A stretch of 64,000 nt of DNA, from contig CM074856.1 of the NCBI GenBank assembly GCA_037501455.1, positions 99,727,001 to 99,791,000 on the forward strand. The letters are read 5' to 3'. A program made the position numbers and the translations under genes. The notes beneath the pieces are model-generated. The model saw nothing but the letters and a program-made list of their open reading frames with translations, did not search any database and had not been told where the DNA came from. Positions 1-11,063 of this stretch are shown here, piece after piece. Source of the stretch: Lantana camara. Its lineage: Eukaryota > Streptophyta > Magnoliopsida > Lamiales > Verbenaceae. The stretch's first letter is position 1. Every line of letters starts with the position of its first letter.

Positions 1-1654
1 CTGCATTCTTTGCTCAAGTATTCTGGGAACGGCCCTTCCCAGCCCCAGTTCAAAACTGGAACGGCCGTTCCCATGATGCTGAGACAAGGCCAGCGAGACT
101 GGGAACGGCCGTTCCCACTTTGGCCTGCGAGCCGGAACGGCCCTTCCCAGCCAAGACGCGTTTTATTTTAAAAAACGCTGGCGCGCGTTTTCTGAGCCAT
201 GGGAACGGCCCTTCCCATTTTCAAGGGAAGGCCGGAACGGCCGTTCCCACGGCGAATGTAGAGCAAAAGCTACTGCATAAAATTAATTTTTCAACATCAT
301 CCTCCAATCATTTCTTTGACCCCTAATTGCTATTATATGATTGTTTACATGTTGAAACGTGATATTTTCAAGGTGCATTGTATTTTTCCCGTCGTTTCGT
401 CGCATTTTGCCGTTCGTCATATTTGGTACATTTTGAGTCGTGTTTCAGGGACAATTGTCTTTCTTGCACAGACCAGCTTCCTGGTGACGAGGAGCAGGCC
501 CCGTGAGCTGTTTCCTTAGATTATTTTTGGGTCCTCAGGTGAGGTTTAATTTTAGATACATAGGACCCGTACAACCCTATGTGATATTTTAAGCCAAAAC
601 CTATATTTATACGTATAGTTTTCAAATGAGATTGGTTTTCAAATGTTTTATCGAAATATTGAAAAGAAATTGATTGATTGATTGATTGATTGGGCTAGTA
701 TTGTATTGCACTGTGGGCCCGAGGGTAGTGACTCGAGCCAACCGGGAAAGCATGGGCTGACGGGTAACTCGGGAGCTATCCTCACCAAATTGGGATGACC
801 CCTGAACCCCCTAGGAGATTAGGGCGGGGAAGGAGTTCCGGGCTTAGGGATTCATGTACCCTCTGCCCAGATTGATTGGATGGTGGGGCCTTGCAATCCC
901 ACCATCACCCGGAGGAAGAAGGCGTCATTGAAATTGCTAATTGTGCACCTTAATGAATTGCTTGATCACCTAATCACCTAATAATTGATTGATTGATTGT
1001 ACACAGTCGGTGTAAGGTTGGAGAATTGCCCCACTCGCCGGGCCACGAATTGATTGTATTGAATTGATTGAATTGAAATTGGAACTAGTTGTAATCTCGG
1101 GCGATAGTATCTCTTTTAAACCTATTGGATCGTATTGTTTTTCCAAAATTATTACCCGAGGTTATAACTTGCATGTATGTGCGCTTATATTTATTTATAC
1201 CCCTCGCTCGGTCTGTGTTGGACTGACACCTCAACTTTTCAGTGTTTTGCAGGGCGTGCTAGGCGGGGATTTAGAGTCTTGTAGTCTTTAAATTTGGGTC
1301 TAGCACACTTCATTCCCACATTTTGTATGTATAGCTATTTGGGATATTTTGTATCAAGCCCTGTTATCTATTTTGTCGAAGGATGATATTGTATTGATAG
1401 TGTAAATGTTGGTATCTATACGTAAATAAATAAATATGGTATCTATACATATCGAATGAATGTTATTGCTTCCGCGTTTTTAATACTCTGATTTGATTGT
1501 TAGTCGGTTTTAAATTGAGGGTACCCGCCTAGCCTTGAGTCATTTTATTGTCTCCCGTTCGCTAACGCTTTGATTCATGTATGGATTGCCCATTTCATAT
1601 GTGGATTGGAGCGATAGTGCGGGGGATGTGGTGCCTGGCGTTCCGGGTGCTGCA
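1..1654 (+). repeat. 5' LTR of element 1, 3' part only
   Basis: Bases 1-1654 repeat 7429-9080 of the 3' LTR almost exactly. It ends GGGTGCTGCA where the 3' copy ends GGGTGCTACA. The primer site follows after 8 bases. About 920 bases of the LTR lie left of the window. It holds the palindrome cluster at 25-248 and a short (TTGA)n run near 670-691. Confidence 0.95.
25..248. repeat. Cluster of GGGAACGGCCGTTCCC-type palindromes, 5' LTR copy
   Basis: Six copies of a 14-16 base palindrome with an AACGGCCGTT or AACGGCCCTT core lie within about 225 bases. The same cluster occurs at 7452-7675 in the 3' LTR. Confidence 0.9.
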
Positions 1655-1904
1655 TCCTACGGTGGTATCAGAGCTCGGTTGCAAAACCGGGTCTCTAGGG
1701 TCGTGTCTTGTGAGTCTAGGTCGCACGGCATAGGAACTAATTGTCAATTTGAGAGTCTTGCATTGCTATTTGATACTTGAACCTACTTGGCTTATTTGAT
1801 TTTGGGGTGACTTGTTAAATTTCTGAAATTATGTGCAATCTTGAATTATTGGCACACATTGGCATTGGCTAACCGAACACGCATAATAGTGACTTGATTT
1901 CAGG
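1655..1904 (+). other. Element 1 leader with primer-binding site (1663-1674)
   Basis: After an 8-base spacer, TGGTATCAGAGC at 1663-1674 matches the 3' end complement of plant initiator tRNA-Met. The sequence 1670-1696 folds into a stem of about 11 bp closed by a GCAA tetraloop and overlapping the end of the primer site. The leader ends TTGATTTCAG just before the gag ATG, which resembles a splice acceptor. No ORF of note lies in the leader. Confidence 0.9.
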
Positions 1905-2843
1905 ATGGCTCGAGATAGACATCACCGTGATCGTTCTCCTAGACATCGACATCATCGACATCATCGCAGGGAGAGATCACCACCTCCTCCTCCACCTCCT
2001 CAGGCTCAGCCACAGGACTTCATGAACGCAGTGGTGGGTCTTATTGATCAGAGAGTTCGGGATCATGTTCCTCCAGCACCACCAGTTCCACCACCACAGC
2101 CAGGGGCACAGATTTCAGCTGTCTTTAGGGAGTTCCAGAACCAGCATCCTCCCAAGTTTTATAAAGGAAATGATATTCAGGCCGAGCAGTGGCTCAGGGA
2201 GATCGAGCGGGTTTGGGAGCTCATTCCTTGTGAGTCTCAGGAGAAGGCCCGTTGTACACTTTCTTTGATTCAGGGTGAGGCCTATTCCTGGTGGGAGAGT
2301 GCCCGGATAGTGTTAGAGGCAGCAGGTGAGGAAGTTAATTGGGAAGTGTTTGTCAGAGAGTTCAGGAACAAGTTCATTCCTCCATCTTCTCGCACTAGAA
2401 GATTGAAGGAATTTACAGAGCTCAAGCAGGGAAGCCGGTCAGTTTCAGAGTATATCCCCGAATTTGAGAGATTGTCCCGCTATGCCCCTAATATAGCGAG
2501 TGATGATTTCCATAAGGCGATGCAGTTTGTTCAGGGCCTTAGACCGGATATTCAGGCAGCGATTGAGGCGGTCAACACGAGCACGTGGGCAAAGGCTACT
2601 AAAAAGGCCTTGTTAGTTGAGGATTCAGTGAATGCGAGGCGGTCTTCTTACCGTTCAGGCTCAGGTTCGGGCTCAGGTTCAGGATCGGGATTCAGAGGTT
2701 CTGGATCGGGTTTCAGAGGTGCCGGATCAGGGTATAAGGGTTCTGGCTTGGGTTCTGCTTCAGGCAAGAGGCCGATGGTTTATTCTGCTCCACTACCAGC
2801 TCCACAGGGCCCAGGGAAGAGGCCCGACCAGCAGGGCCAGTGA
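1905..2843 (+). CDS. gag: Gag capsid-type polyprotein of element 1
   Basis: The 312-residue protein is the structural Gag that would assemble the cytoplasmic particle. Residues 1-35 are rich in Arg and His and are followed by polyproline. Residues about 75-235 form the retrotransposon gag domain, recognisable from [17 protein letters not shown] and [15 protein letters not shown]. Residues about 245-285 are a Gly-Ser low-complexity tract encoded by 6-base repeats. The ATG directly follows a TTTCAG. The expected CCHC knuckles are absent from this frame; they lie at the start of the pol frame, which is -1 relative to gag and open from 2738. Gag therefore stops just before its nucleocapsid part, which points to a recent indel or a -1 frameshift mechanism. 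Confidence 0.9.
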   Translation: MARDRHHRDRSPRHRHHRHHRRERSPPPPPPPQAQPQDFMNAVVGLIDQRVRDHVPPAPPVPPPQPGAQISAVFREFQNQHPPKFYKGNDIQAEQWLREIERVWELIPCESQEKARCTLSLIQGEAYSWWESARIVLEAAGEEVNWEVFVREFRNKFIPPSSRTRRLKEFTELKQGSRSVSEYIPEFERLSRYAPNIASDDFHKAMQFVQGLRPDIQAAIEAVNTSTWAKATKKALLVEDSVNARRSSYRSGSGSGSGSGSGFRGSGSGFRGAGSGYKGSGLGSASGKRPMVYSAPLPAPQGPGKRPDQQGQ

Positions 2844-5800
2844 TTAGAGCTCCAGTTGCTCCAGCTTTACCGCCACCACCCGAGAGGCCTGCTTGTACCT
2901 TCTGTGGTCGGAGGATGCATACTTATGATAACTGCAGGAGGCGTCTGGGTTTATGTTTACTTTGCGGGAGCGACAAGCATATGGTAGACGGATGTCCGGA
3001 TAACAGGATGCTACCGCCGGGAGCACAGAGACCACTGATCAGGGCTCGTGCTTATGCTTTGGACGGAGAGCAGCCGGATGCTGATGTTGATCCAGCCGCG
3101 GTAGTCGAAGGTACCATTTGCATACATGGCACGAACATTCATACGTTGTTTGACCCGGGAGCTACTCACTCCTTTCTTTCGAGTGCTATATCTGTTTCTT
3201 TGCCTTTGCCTGTTTCTCGTTCTTCTTCATGCTATGTGGTTAGTACTCCTTTTGGTGGTAGTTTAGAATCTGATCGGGTGTTCAGAGAGGTTCCGGTGAG
3301 CATCGAGGGTCGAGTTTTCTTGTCAGACTTCATTGAGCTGCCGATGACTTGCTATGGATCTATTCTGGGCATGGATTGGTTGTACAGACATTCTGGCACA
3401 GTTGATTGTAGAGCGAAGAAGGTTCAGTTGGGATCAGATTTGGTAGTAGGTTGGAGTTCCAAGACTGTACCGCTACTTTCTTTTTCTGAAGCTCATAAGT
3501 TGGTTCGAGAGGGAGCCACGGGTTTCATTGCTTATGTTCTCAATAAACCCAAGGATCAGAGTAAGCTGGAAGAGACAGAAGTAGTGAAGGAATTTCCCGA
3601 GGTTTTCCCTGAGGAATTGGATTCTTTACCTCCAGAACGGGAAATTGAGTTTGTGATCGATTTGTACCCTAACGCAGAGCCGTACTCCAAGACTCCGTAT
3701 CGTATGGCTCCGGCCGAGTTGAAAGAGTTGAAGACTCAACTTGATGCGTTGTTGGAGATTGGGTACATTAGACCGAGTTCTTCCCCTTGGGGTGCACCGG
3801 TTTTGTTTGTAAAGAAGAAGGACGGGACCTTGAGAATGTGTATAGACTATAGGGAGTTGAATCGGATGACGATCAAGAATAAGTATCCTCTTCCACACAT
3901 CGAGGAGTTGTTTAACATACTTCAGGGATCGAAAGTCTACTCGAAACTGGACTTGAGACAAGGATACTACCAGCTGCGTATCCGAGCAGGGGATATTTCT
4001 AAGATAGGATTTAACACTCGGTACGGGCATTATGAGTTTGTTGTGATGCCGTTTGGTTTGACTAATGCCCCAGCAGCTTTTATGGATATGATGCACAGGA
4101 TCTTCAGGCCTTTTCTGGATAAGTTCGTGGTCATTTTTATTGATGATATCCTGGTTTTCTCGAAGTCTGCCGAGGAGCATGCAAGACACCTTCAGTTGGT
4201 ATTAAGAACTTTGAAGGAGCATCAGTTGTTTGCCAAGTTCAGCAAGTGTGAGTTCTGGATTGACAGGGTGTCATTCTTGGGTCACGTGATTTCGGGCAAT
4301 GGTTTGGAAGTCGATCCTTCCAAGATTGAGTTGGTGTTGAAGTGGGAGAAACCTAGGAATGCCTCTGAGATTAGGAGTTTCTTGGGATTGGCAGGTTATT
4401 ACCGGAGGTTTGTTAAGGATTTCTCCAAGTTAGCAGCTCCTTTAACCCGGTTGACGAAGAAGAATGTGAAATTTGATTGGAATGAAGATTGTGAGAGGAG
4501 TTTCACTTTCTTGAAGGAGAAATTAGTGTCTGCTCCAGTGTTAGCCCTTCCGGAAGGTTCTGAAGGATATGCTGTTTACACGGATGCTTCTAAGGAAGGT
4601 TTGGGATGTGTGTTGACTCAGAAGGGTAAAGTGATTGCTTATGCATCCCGAAAGTTGAAAGAGCATGAGAAGAATTATCCGACACATGATCTTGAGCTTG
4701 CTGCCGTAGTCTTTGCACTCGGAAAGTGGAGACATTATTTGTATGGAGTGTCTTTCGAGATTTTCACCGACCACAAAAGCCTCCAGTATCTATTCACTCA
4801 GAAGGATTTGAATATGAGGCAACGACGTTGGATGGAAAGGTTGGAAGATTATGATTGCACTATCAAGTACCATCCCGGCAAAGCCAACGTGGTCGCCGAT
4901 GCACTTAGTAGGAAGGCTAGTGTGTCGAGCTTGGAAGTGGGTGAAAGTAGTGGAATCGAGCCAATTGTTTTAAAGGCTCGAGTTTCTAATATTTCGGTCC
5001 AGCCAGAATTGAAGCACAGGTTGTTTGAGGCTCAGAGTACAGATTTGGAAGTTCAGAGATTGGTAGCTAAGGCAAGAGCTGATCCAGAGTGTCCATTCGG
5101 GTTCGATGAAACCGGTCTTCTTCGTTTCAAGAACCGAGTGGTTGTACCCGAAGAGTTGAAACGGGTATTGCTCGAGGAAGCTCACAGGTCGGCTTATTCT
5201 ATCCACCCCGGAGGAAACAAGATGTATAAGGACTTAAGACAATATTATTGGTGGCGTGGATTGAAGAAAGATGTGGCCGAGTTTGTGAAGCATTGTCTCA
5301 CTTGTCAGAAAGTGAAAGCCGAGCATCAGAAACCAGGAGGTCTTCTTCAGCCGTTACCTATTCCTGAGTGGAAGTGGGAACAGGTGACGATGGATTTCGT
5401 GTCCGGACTACCTAAGGTGAAAGGTGGATTTGATGGGATTTGGGTGATTGTGGACCGTTTGACGAAGTCTGCACATTTTCTGCCGGTTCGGATGTCGTAT
5501 AAGATTCGCAAGCTAGCTGAGCTTTATAACCGGGAAATTGTTAGACTTCACGGGATTCCGATCAGTATCGTTTCAGATAGAGATCCACGGTTCACTTCGA
5601 GGTTGTGGCGTGAATTGCAAGAGGTTTTGGGTACGAAGCTTCAGTTTAGTACAGCTTTTCATCCGCAGACGGATGGTCAGTCCGAGAGACTAATAAGGTA
5701 TCTCGAGGATTTGCTTCGAGCTTGTTCTTTGGATTTTCAGTCTTCTTGGCATGATCAGCTACCTCTGATTGAGTTCGTGTACAACAACAGTTTTCAAGCT

Positions 5801-6475
5801 TCGATTGGAATGGCACCGTATGAACTACTTTATGGACGGAAGTGTCGTTCTCCGTTGTTCTTTGACTTGGAAGAGTGGAAATGGACTAAGCAGGAAGGTG
5901 TTAAGAAAGGTGAGAAATTGGAAAAACCTTCCAAGGCCGTTGAGGCTATGATTGAGAAAGTCCAATTAATAAAACAACGGATGAAATCAGCTCAGGACAG
6001 ACAGAAGAGCTACGCCGATCGTCGCAGAAGGGATCTCGAGTTTAACGTTGGAGACCGGGTATTCTTGAAGGCGTCTCCACGTAAAGGATTTGCTCGGATT
6101 GGGAAAGGAGGTAAACTTAAACCTCGTTATTTAGGTCCGTATGAGATCTTGGAAAGAATTGGAGAAGTTGCTTACAGATTGGACCTACCACCGAACCTCA
6201 CGGGGATTCATAATGTATTTCACGTGTCTCAGCTGAGGAAATACTACCCCGATGAAACCGAGATCATTCCTGTTGAAGAAGTGGAATTGGAACCGAGTCT
6301 TACCTTTGTTCAGAAACCGGTTAAGATATTGGACAAGAAGTTTCAGGAATTAAGAAACCGGAGGATTCCCATGGTTAAGGTTCTTTGGAGAAGTGATAAG
6401 ACCGAAGAAGCCACGTGGGAGACCGAAGACAAAATGAGACGGTTCCATCCAGAGTTGTTCCCTTCCGATCAGTGA
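2840..6475 (+). CDS. pol: Pol polyprotein with chromodomain, uninterrupted frame
   Basis: The frame is open from 2738 to 6475 and overlaps the end of gag; 2840 is only a GTG, so a shift from gag is the likelier route. Counting from 2840, the order is two CCHC knuckles (C19-C22-H27-C32 and C39-C42-H47-C52), aspartic protease with D105-P-G in place of the usual D-S/T-G, reverse transcriptase with FIDD (D435, D436), RNase H (D582 in YTDAS, a Glu in DLELAAV, an Asp in FTDHKSL), integrase zinc finger (H782, H789, C819, C822), integrase core D852, D913, E949 with exactly 35 residues between the last two, and a chromodomain at about 1160-1206. It would process Gag, copy element RNA and insert the DNA. 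No internal stop was seen. Confidence 0.95.
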   Translation: MIRAPVAPALPPPPERPACTFCGRRMHTYDNCRRRLGLCLLCGSDKHMVDGCPDNRMLPPGAQRPLIRARAYALDGEQPDADVDPAAVVEGTICIHGTNIHTLFDPGATHSFLSSAISVSLPLPVSRSSSCYVVSTPFGGSLESDRVFREVPVSIEGRVFLSDFIELPMTCYGSILGMDWLYRHSGTVDCRAKKVQLGSDLVVGWSSKTVPLLSFSEAHKLVREGATGFIAYVLNKPKDQSKLEETEVVKEFPEVFPEELDSLPPEREIEFVIDLYPNAEPYSKTPYRMAPAELKELKTQLDALLEIGYIRPSSSPWGAPVLFVKKKDGTLRMCIDYRELNRMTIKNKYPLPHIEELFNILQGSKVYSKLDLRQGYYQLRIRAGDISKIGFNTRYGHYEFVVMPFGLTNAPAAFMDMMHRIFRPFLDKFVVIFIDDILVFSKSAEEHARHLQLVLRTLKEHQLFAKFSKCEFWIDRVSFLGHVISGNGLEVDPSKIELVLKWEKPRNASEIRSFLGLAGYYRRFVKDFSKLAAPLTRLTKKNVKFDWNEDCERSFTFLKEKLVSAPVLALPEGSEGYAVYTDASKEGLGCVLTQKGKVIAYASRKLKEHEKNYPTHDLELAAVVFALGKWRHYLYGVSFEIFTDHKSLQYLFTQKDLNMRQRRWMERLEDYDCTIKYHPGKANVVADALSRKASVSSLEVGESSGIEPIVLKARVSNISVQPELKHRLFEAQSTDLEVQRLVAKARADPECPFGFDETGLLRFKNRVVVPEELKRVLLEEAHRSAYSIHPGGNKMYKDLRQYYWWRGLKKDVAEFVKHCLTCQKVKAEHQKPGGLLQPLPIPEWKWEQVTMDFVSGLPKVKGGFDGIWVIVDRLTKSAHFLPVRMSYKIRKLAELYNREIVRLHGIPISIVSDRDPRFTSRLWRELQEVLGTKLQFSTAFHPQTDGQSERLIRYLEDLLRACSLDFQSSWHDQLPLIEFVYNNSFQASIGMAPYELLYGRKCRSPLFFDLEEWKWTKQEGVKKGEKLEKPSKAVEAMIEKVQLIKQRMKSAQDRQKSYADRRRRDLEFNVGDRVFLKASPRKGFARIGKGGKLKPRYLGPYEILERIGEVAYRLDLPPNLTGIHNVFHVSQLRKYYPDETEIIPVEEVELEPSLTFVQKPVKILDKKFQELRNRRIPMVKVLWRSDKTEEATWETEDKMRRFHPELFPSDQ

Positions 6476-6498
6476 ATCTGGGGACCAGATTCTTATAC

Positions 6499-6509
6499 GG
6501 AGGGAGGAT
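6499..6509 (+). other. Polypurine tract of element 1
   Basis: GGAGGGAGGAT lies directly before the 3' LTR start TGTAACGCCCC, the expected place for plus-strand DNA priming. Confidence 0.85.
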
Positions 6510-9080
6510 TGTAACGCCCCAGCTTTCGGCAATTCAGGTATGAACGACACGTGTGCGTTTGAGAGTTAGTTTTAACTATTAATTGTTTATTTCTTTAATT
6601 TTTCATAGCATGACATAATTTTATAAAAATTATATTCTTGTTATTTTATTGAAAATTCATATCATATCATATTTATTGGATATTTTGAACGTGATTGCAA
6701 TGTGAATCATTTTCCCGAATGTGATTTATTTCTTTTATATCCTTAATTGCTCATTTTCATGATTATGGGATCTAATTGCATTGGACCTAATTGATCATTG
6801 AAAATTGGATTTGGACTTGATTGCTTAACTTACTAAATTGAAGGATTTAATAGCAATTTGGCCATCTTTTCTTTCTTCATAGCAGCAACCTCACGTACCA
6901 TTTGCTTCCTTCTTCATACAAAATATTTCTTCCTTGTTCTTGCTTTCCATTTCAACCGAACTAAAACCCTACTTGAAGGAGGGAGAGATTTCATCCATAC
7001 AAGCTAATATTTGTGGGAATTGTGATCATAGTAGCTTCATCATCATCATCTCTTCTTCTCTTCTTCCATTTCTTGCTTTTGAGGTAATTATGGGGTTTGG
7101 ATGATTCTCTTGAAAATATGGCTTTGATGGGGCTTTGTGTTACATTGAATAAATTGTGTATTGGTTATTGGAAAATTGATTGTGATCATTAAGCTCAAGT
7201 TTGATGCATATATCTTGTGATTTATGGACTTGAAGCATGATTGAATATGTGGGTTTCAAGTGATGGATTATTGATGATCTAATGTGCAAATATGTGTTTT
7301 TTTGATTTGTTATTGATCAATATACATGCTAGCATATTTATTGCATCTAATATCTTCATTTGAACTTGGTTTAAATCCATTTTTATGGTTGTTTGGAAGG
7401 ATTGCCATGGTTGCTCTGTTTTCTGCTCTGCATTCTTTGCTCACGTATTCTGGGAACGGCCCTTCCCAGCCCCAGTTCAAAACTGGAACGGCCGTTCCCA
7501 TGATGCTGAGACAAGGCCAGCGAGACTGGGAACGGCCGTTCCCACTTTGGCCTGCGAGCCGGAACGGCCCTTCCCAGCCAAGACGCGTTTTATTTTAAAA
7601 AACGCTGGCGCGCGTTTTCTGAGCCATGGGAACGGCCCTTCCCATTTTCGAGGGAAGGCCGGAACGGCCGTTCCCACGGCGAATGTAGAGGAAAAGCTAC
7701 TGCATAAAATTAATTTTTCAACATCATCCTCCAATCATTTCTTTGACCCCTAATTGCTATTATATGATTGTTTACATGTTGAAACGTGATATTTTCAAGG
7801 TGCATTGTATTTTTTCCGTCGTTTCGTCGCATTTTGCCGTTCGTCATATTTGGTACATTTTGAGTCGTGTTTCACGGACAATTGTCTTTCTTGCACAGAC
7901 CAGCTTCCTGGTGACGAGGAGCAGGCCCCGTGAGCTGTTTCCTTGGATTATTTTTGGGTCGTCAGGTGAGGTTTAATTTTAGATACATAGGACCCGTACA
8001 ACCCTATGTGATATTTTAAGCCAAAACCTATATTTATACGTATAGTTTTCAAATGAGATTGGTTTTCAAATGTTTTATCGAAATATTGAAAAGAAATTGA
8101 TTGATTGATTGATTGATTGGGCGAGCATTGTATTGCACTGTGGGCCCGAGGGTAGTGACTCGAGCCAACCGGGAAAGCATGGGCTGACGGGTAACTCGGG
8201 AGCTATCCTCACCAAATTGGGATGACCCCTGAACCCCCTAGGAGATTAGGGCGGGGAAGGAGTTCCGGGCTTAGGGATTCATGTACCCTCTGCCCAGATT
8301 GATTGGATGGTGGGGCCTTGCAATCCCACCATCACCCGGAGGAAGAAGGCGTCATTGAAATTGCTAATTGTGCACCTTAATGAATTGCTTGATCACCTAA
8401 TCACCTAATAATTGATTGATTGATTGTACACAGTCGGTGTAAGGTTGGAGAATTGCCCCACTCGCCGGGCCACGAATTGATTGTATTGAATTGATTGAAT
8501 TGAAATTGGAACTAGTTGTAATCTCGGGCGATAGTATCTCTTTTAAACTATTGGATCGTATTGTTTTTCCAAAATTATTACCCGAGGTTATAACTTGCAT
8601 GTATGTGCGCTTATATTTATTTATACCCCTCGCTCAGTCTGTGTTGGACTGACACCTCAACTTTTCAGTGTTTTGCAGGGCGTGCTAGGCGGGGATTTAG
8701 AGTCTTGTAGTCTTTAAATTTGGGTCTAGCACACTTCATTCCCACATTTTGTATGTATAGCTATTTGGGATATTTTGTATCAAGCCCTGTTATCTATTTT
8801 GTCGAAGGATGATATTGTATTGATAGTGTAAATGTTGGTATCTATACGTAAATAAATAAATATGGTATCTATACATATCGAATGAATGTTATTGCTTCCG
8901 CGTTTTTAATACTCTGATTTGATTGTTAGTCGGTTTTAAATTGAGGGTACCCGCCTAGCCTTGAGTCATTTTATTGTCTCCCGTTCGCTAACGCTTTGAT
9001 TCATGTATGGATTGCCCATTTCATATGTGGATTGGAGCGATAGTGCGGGGGATGTGGTGCCTGGCGTTCCGGGTGCTACA
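6510..9080 (+). repeat. 3' LTR of element 1, complete (2571 bp)
   Basis: It runs from TGTAACGCCCC to GGGTGCTACA. Internal landmarks are the palindrome cluster, a donor-like CAG/GTGAG at 7965/7966, an acceptor-like TTTTGCAG at 8678, and an inverted pair GCTAGGCGGG/CCCGCCTAGC near the end. In the 5' copy that pair is at 1258-1267 and 1524-1533. No convincing TATA box was found. Confidence 0.95.
7452..7675. repeat. Cluster of GGGAACGGCCGTTCCC-type palindromes, 3' LTR copy
   Basis: Copies start at 7452, 7485, 7528, 7561, 7628 and 7661. The ones at 7485 (14 bases) and 7528 (16 bases) are perfect palindromes; the others differ mainly by one base in the centre. The spacers between copies are unrelated to one another. 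Confidence 0.92.
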
Positions 9081-9364
9081 AATGTTATGTATAAGACAAA
9101 TTAATTCTCATCAAATTATCAATCATGTACCAAACATTTCCAAGAGGGAAATTAAAGACAATTAAGAAAAATTCTTACAAATACCAAATAATTAAACACT
9201 TAGGCATGCTCGAAAAATTAAATAACATAAACCACGAAAAGAAATAGTAAAAGAAAGGTTTAAATCACACAATTAAATCAATAAAAGGAATTAAATAAGC
9301 CTAATCCTCAAAACTCTCTCGCGTGGCGGGCGTACCTGTACAGTCGAGAAGTCGGGGTGTCACA
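9081..9364 (-). repeat. LTR fragment F, 5' start of a minus-strand LTR
   Basis: Read on the minus strand from 9364 it begins TGTGACACCCCGAC, the same kind of start as the LTR of element D (TGTGACACCCCGAC). It is AT-rich, has no ORF and is cut on the left by element 1. Confidence 0.7.
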
Positions 9365-10118
9365 CCCACACTATAACTCGACACGTGTAACGAAACAAAG
9401 ACTCCGCACATGCACCAAGTCATTGCGAACGGGATACAAAACAAAAACACCAGGCCTAAGCTAGGCGGTACCTAACCCTGTACAACAGTAAAGATGCAAA
9501 ATACGAACTTTCAAAAACTTCATGCATAAAACGTAAATGATACAATTCATATAATAAATCAGCATCAACTATACGGGTTTAACTAATTCAAGAAACCCTA
9601 TCCTATCCTGTCCCGAATAATCATACATCGAAACGGGTTCATCTGGCCCTAGAAATCTGTCCTGAATAGTTAGGCAACAAAACGGGTTCCAGTACTCCAA
9701 GAGGCTGTCCTAACCTGTCCCGATTAGCATAACTTAGCGAATAAATTAAACTTATACATATAACAATGTAAATCAGATATAAATGACTGCGAAACATATA
9801 CAAATACAAAGACCGACTCAACTCGAACAAAACGAAAGACTCGATTCAACCGCCTAGCTCCAATGAACTTGAAGAGTAAACCTGCAACTCAACAAAGCGA
9901 AGGGGGAAAAAGAAACAATGAAGAGGGGTCAGTCCTAACGACTGGTGATGGGGACTAACACACTCACACGTACATATATATAAGCAAAACATATTCAAAG
10001 TATGAGGATTCATGAACTGGGCATGGTCTTTGTATTCTAAACATTTTAACCCGTAATACTATATATAAGGAAAAAGGTTTAAGGTCGAAGGCCAAAATCA
10101 AATAATTTTAATAATTAG
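9358..10118 (-). repeat. LTR A, fragment 1 (3' end of a minus-strand LTR)
   Basis: On the minus strand this is the terminal part of a Tekay-like LTR, with CCGCCTAG and CCCGTTCGC blocks shared with the other families and an end GGGTGTGACA. It shares the seven bases TGTCACA (9358-9364) with the start of F. It is interrupted by solo LTR S after ATTAG and resumes at 12874. No genes. Confidence 0.75.
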
Positions 10119-10977
10119 TGTAACGCCCCGGTTTTTCCATTTAATCATTACGTGTTAATTTATAACTTTCATAACATTAGATTCTTAATATTTTCATGAT
10201 TTATATGAAATTAATTGCTAATGTGACTAAATGCTCTTACATGTCTTTATTTGATCATTCCTTATATGTATGGACTTAATTGCATTAATATGAATTGGAG
10301 TTAAGTGAACACATTCCTTAAGATAGAGTTTGATTGCATGAACTTAAATAGCTTAGGGACTAAGTTGCAAAATGTGTTGAGTCATGCATATAGTTGGAAG
10401 ACTTTGATAAATGTCTCATTCATCTCTCTCTCATTCCATTTTATTTCATTTCATCAAAAGTCCCACACACACTCACACACTAAACACCAATTTTTACACC
10501 AAGAAAAGGGCAAGAAGGATTTCATCAAATTTCAAGTTCATTTCAAGGAATTGTGAAGCTAGGATCATCATCATATCATCCTTTCTCATCTTCTTCTTTT
10601 CTTTCAAGGTATATGTATGTATATGTGATGAATATCTTTAGCTATATATGATGTAGGGTTTGAGAATTTGGATATGGTTTCTTGTTTAATTGTGATTAGA
10701 AGCATGACTTGGATCTCTATACTTGAAAACTTGCATGAATTCTTGAATAATATGAAGGTGGGATGTTATATATATATATATGGGGTTTGGTTGAGGAATT
10801 CTTGATGATCTATGCTTGTTTCCTTGGATTAAATGTGGCCTAAATGACTTATATGAATCATATACATGTTATATGTTAGTTTTGTGTTGATTTGTTGCCT
10901 TGGTTTGATGTGTGATTGATTTGGGAGCCAAATTTCGAGCCTGTCCTATTTTCCCTTCGTTATGCTACTGGAGAGTG

Positions 10978-11063
10978 ATCCACGGGCGTGGATTTTGACC
11001 CACGGCCGTGGATTTTCATCCAGAAACTTGGGAGTTTCGGTAAGAGAATCCACGGGCATGGAT
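10978..11063. repeat. CCACGG[CG]CGTGG palindromes in solo LTR S
   Basis: Three related palindromes lie within 86 bases: ATCCACGGGCGTGGAT at 10978, CCCACGGCCGTGGAT near 10999 and ATCCACGGGCATGGAT at 11048. Confidence 0.85.

Larger units (their letters stand above)
1..9080 (+). mobile_element. Element 1: Ty3/gypsy chromovirus, nearly complete (5' LTR cut by window edge)
   Basis: Order on the plus strand is partial 5' LTR, primer-binding site, gag, pol (knuckles, protease, RT, RNase H, integrase, chromodomain), purine tract and full 3' LTR. The C-terminal chromodomain and domain order place it among plant chromoviruses; Tekay/Del-like is my clade call from motif appearance. The two LTRs differ at only about a dozen positions over the roughly 1650 bases present in both, so the insertion is young. 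It sits inside minus-strand LTR sequence that resumes at 9081. The flanking duplication cannot be checked because the left end lies outside the window; the right flank reads AATGT. Confidence 0.93.

Noticed and set aside
1663..1674. Possible tRNA gene at the primer sites
   Set aside because: Only the 12-base complement of initiator tRNA-Met is present; no cloverleaf surrounds it.
3626..4189. 187-codon minus-strand frame within pol of element 1
   Set aside because: Antisense shadow of the conserved reverse transcriptase; a similar shadow occurs in T.
7385..7753. 122-codon frame through the palindrome cluster (and its 5' LTR counterpart)
   Set aside because: The peptide only reflects translated palindromes, and both strands are open for the same reason.
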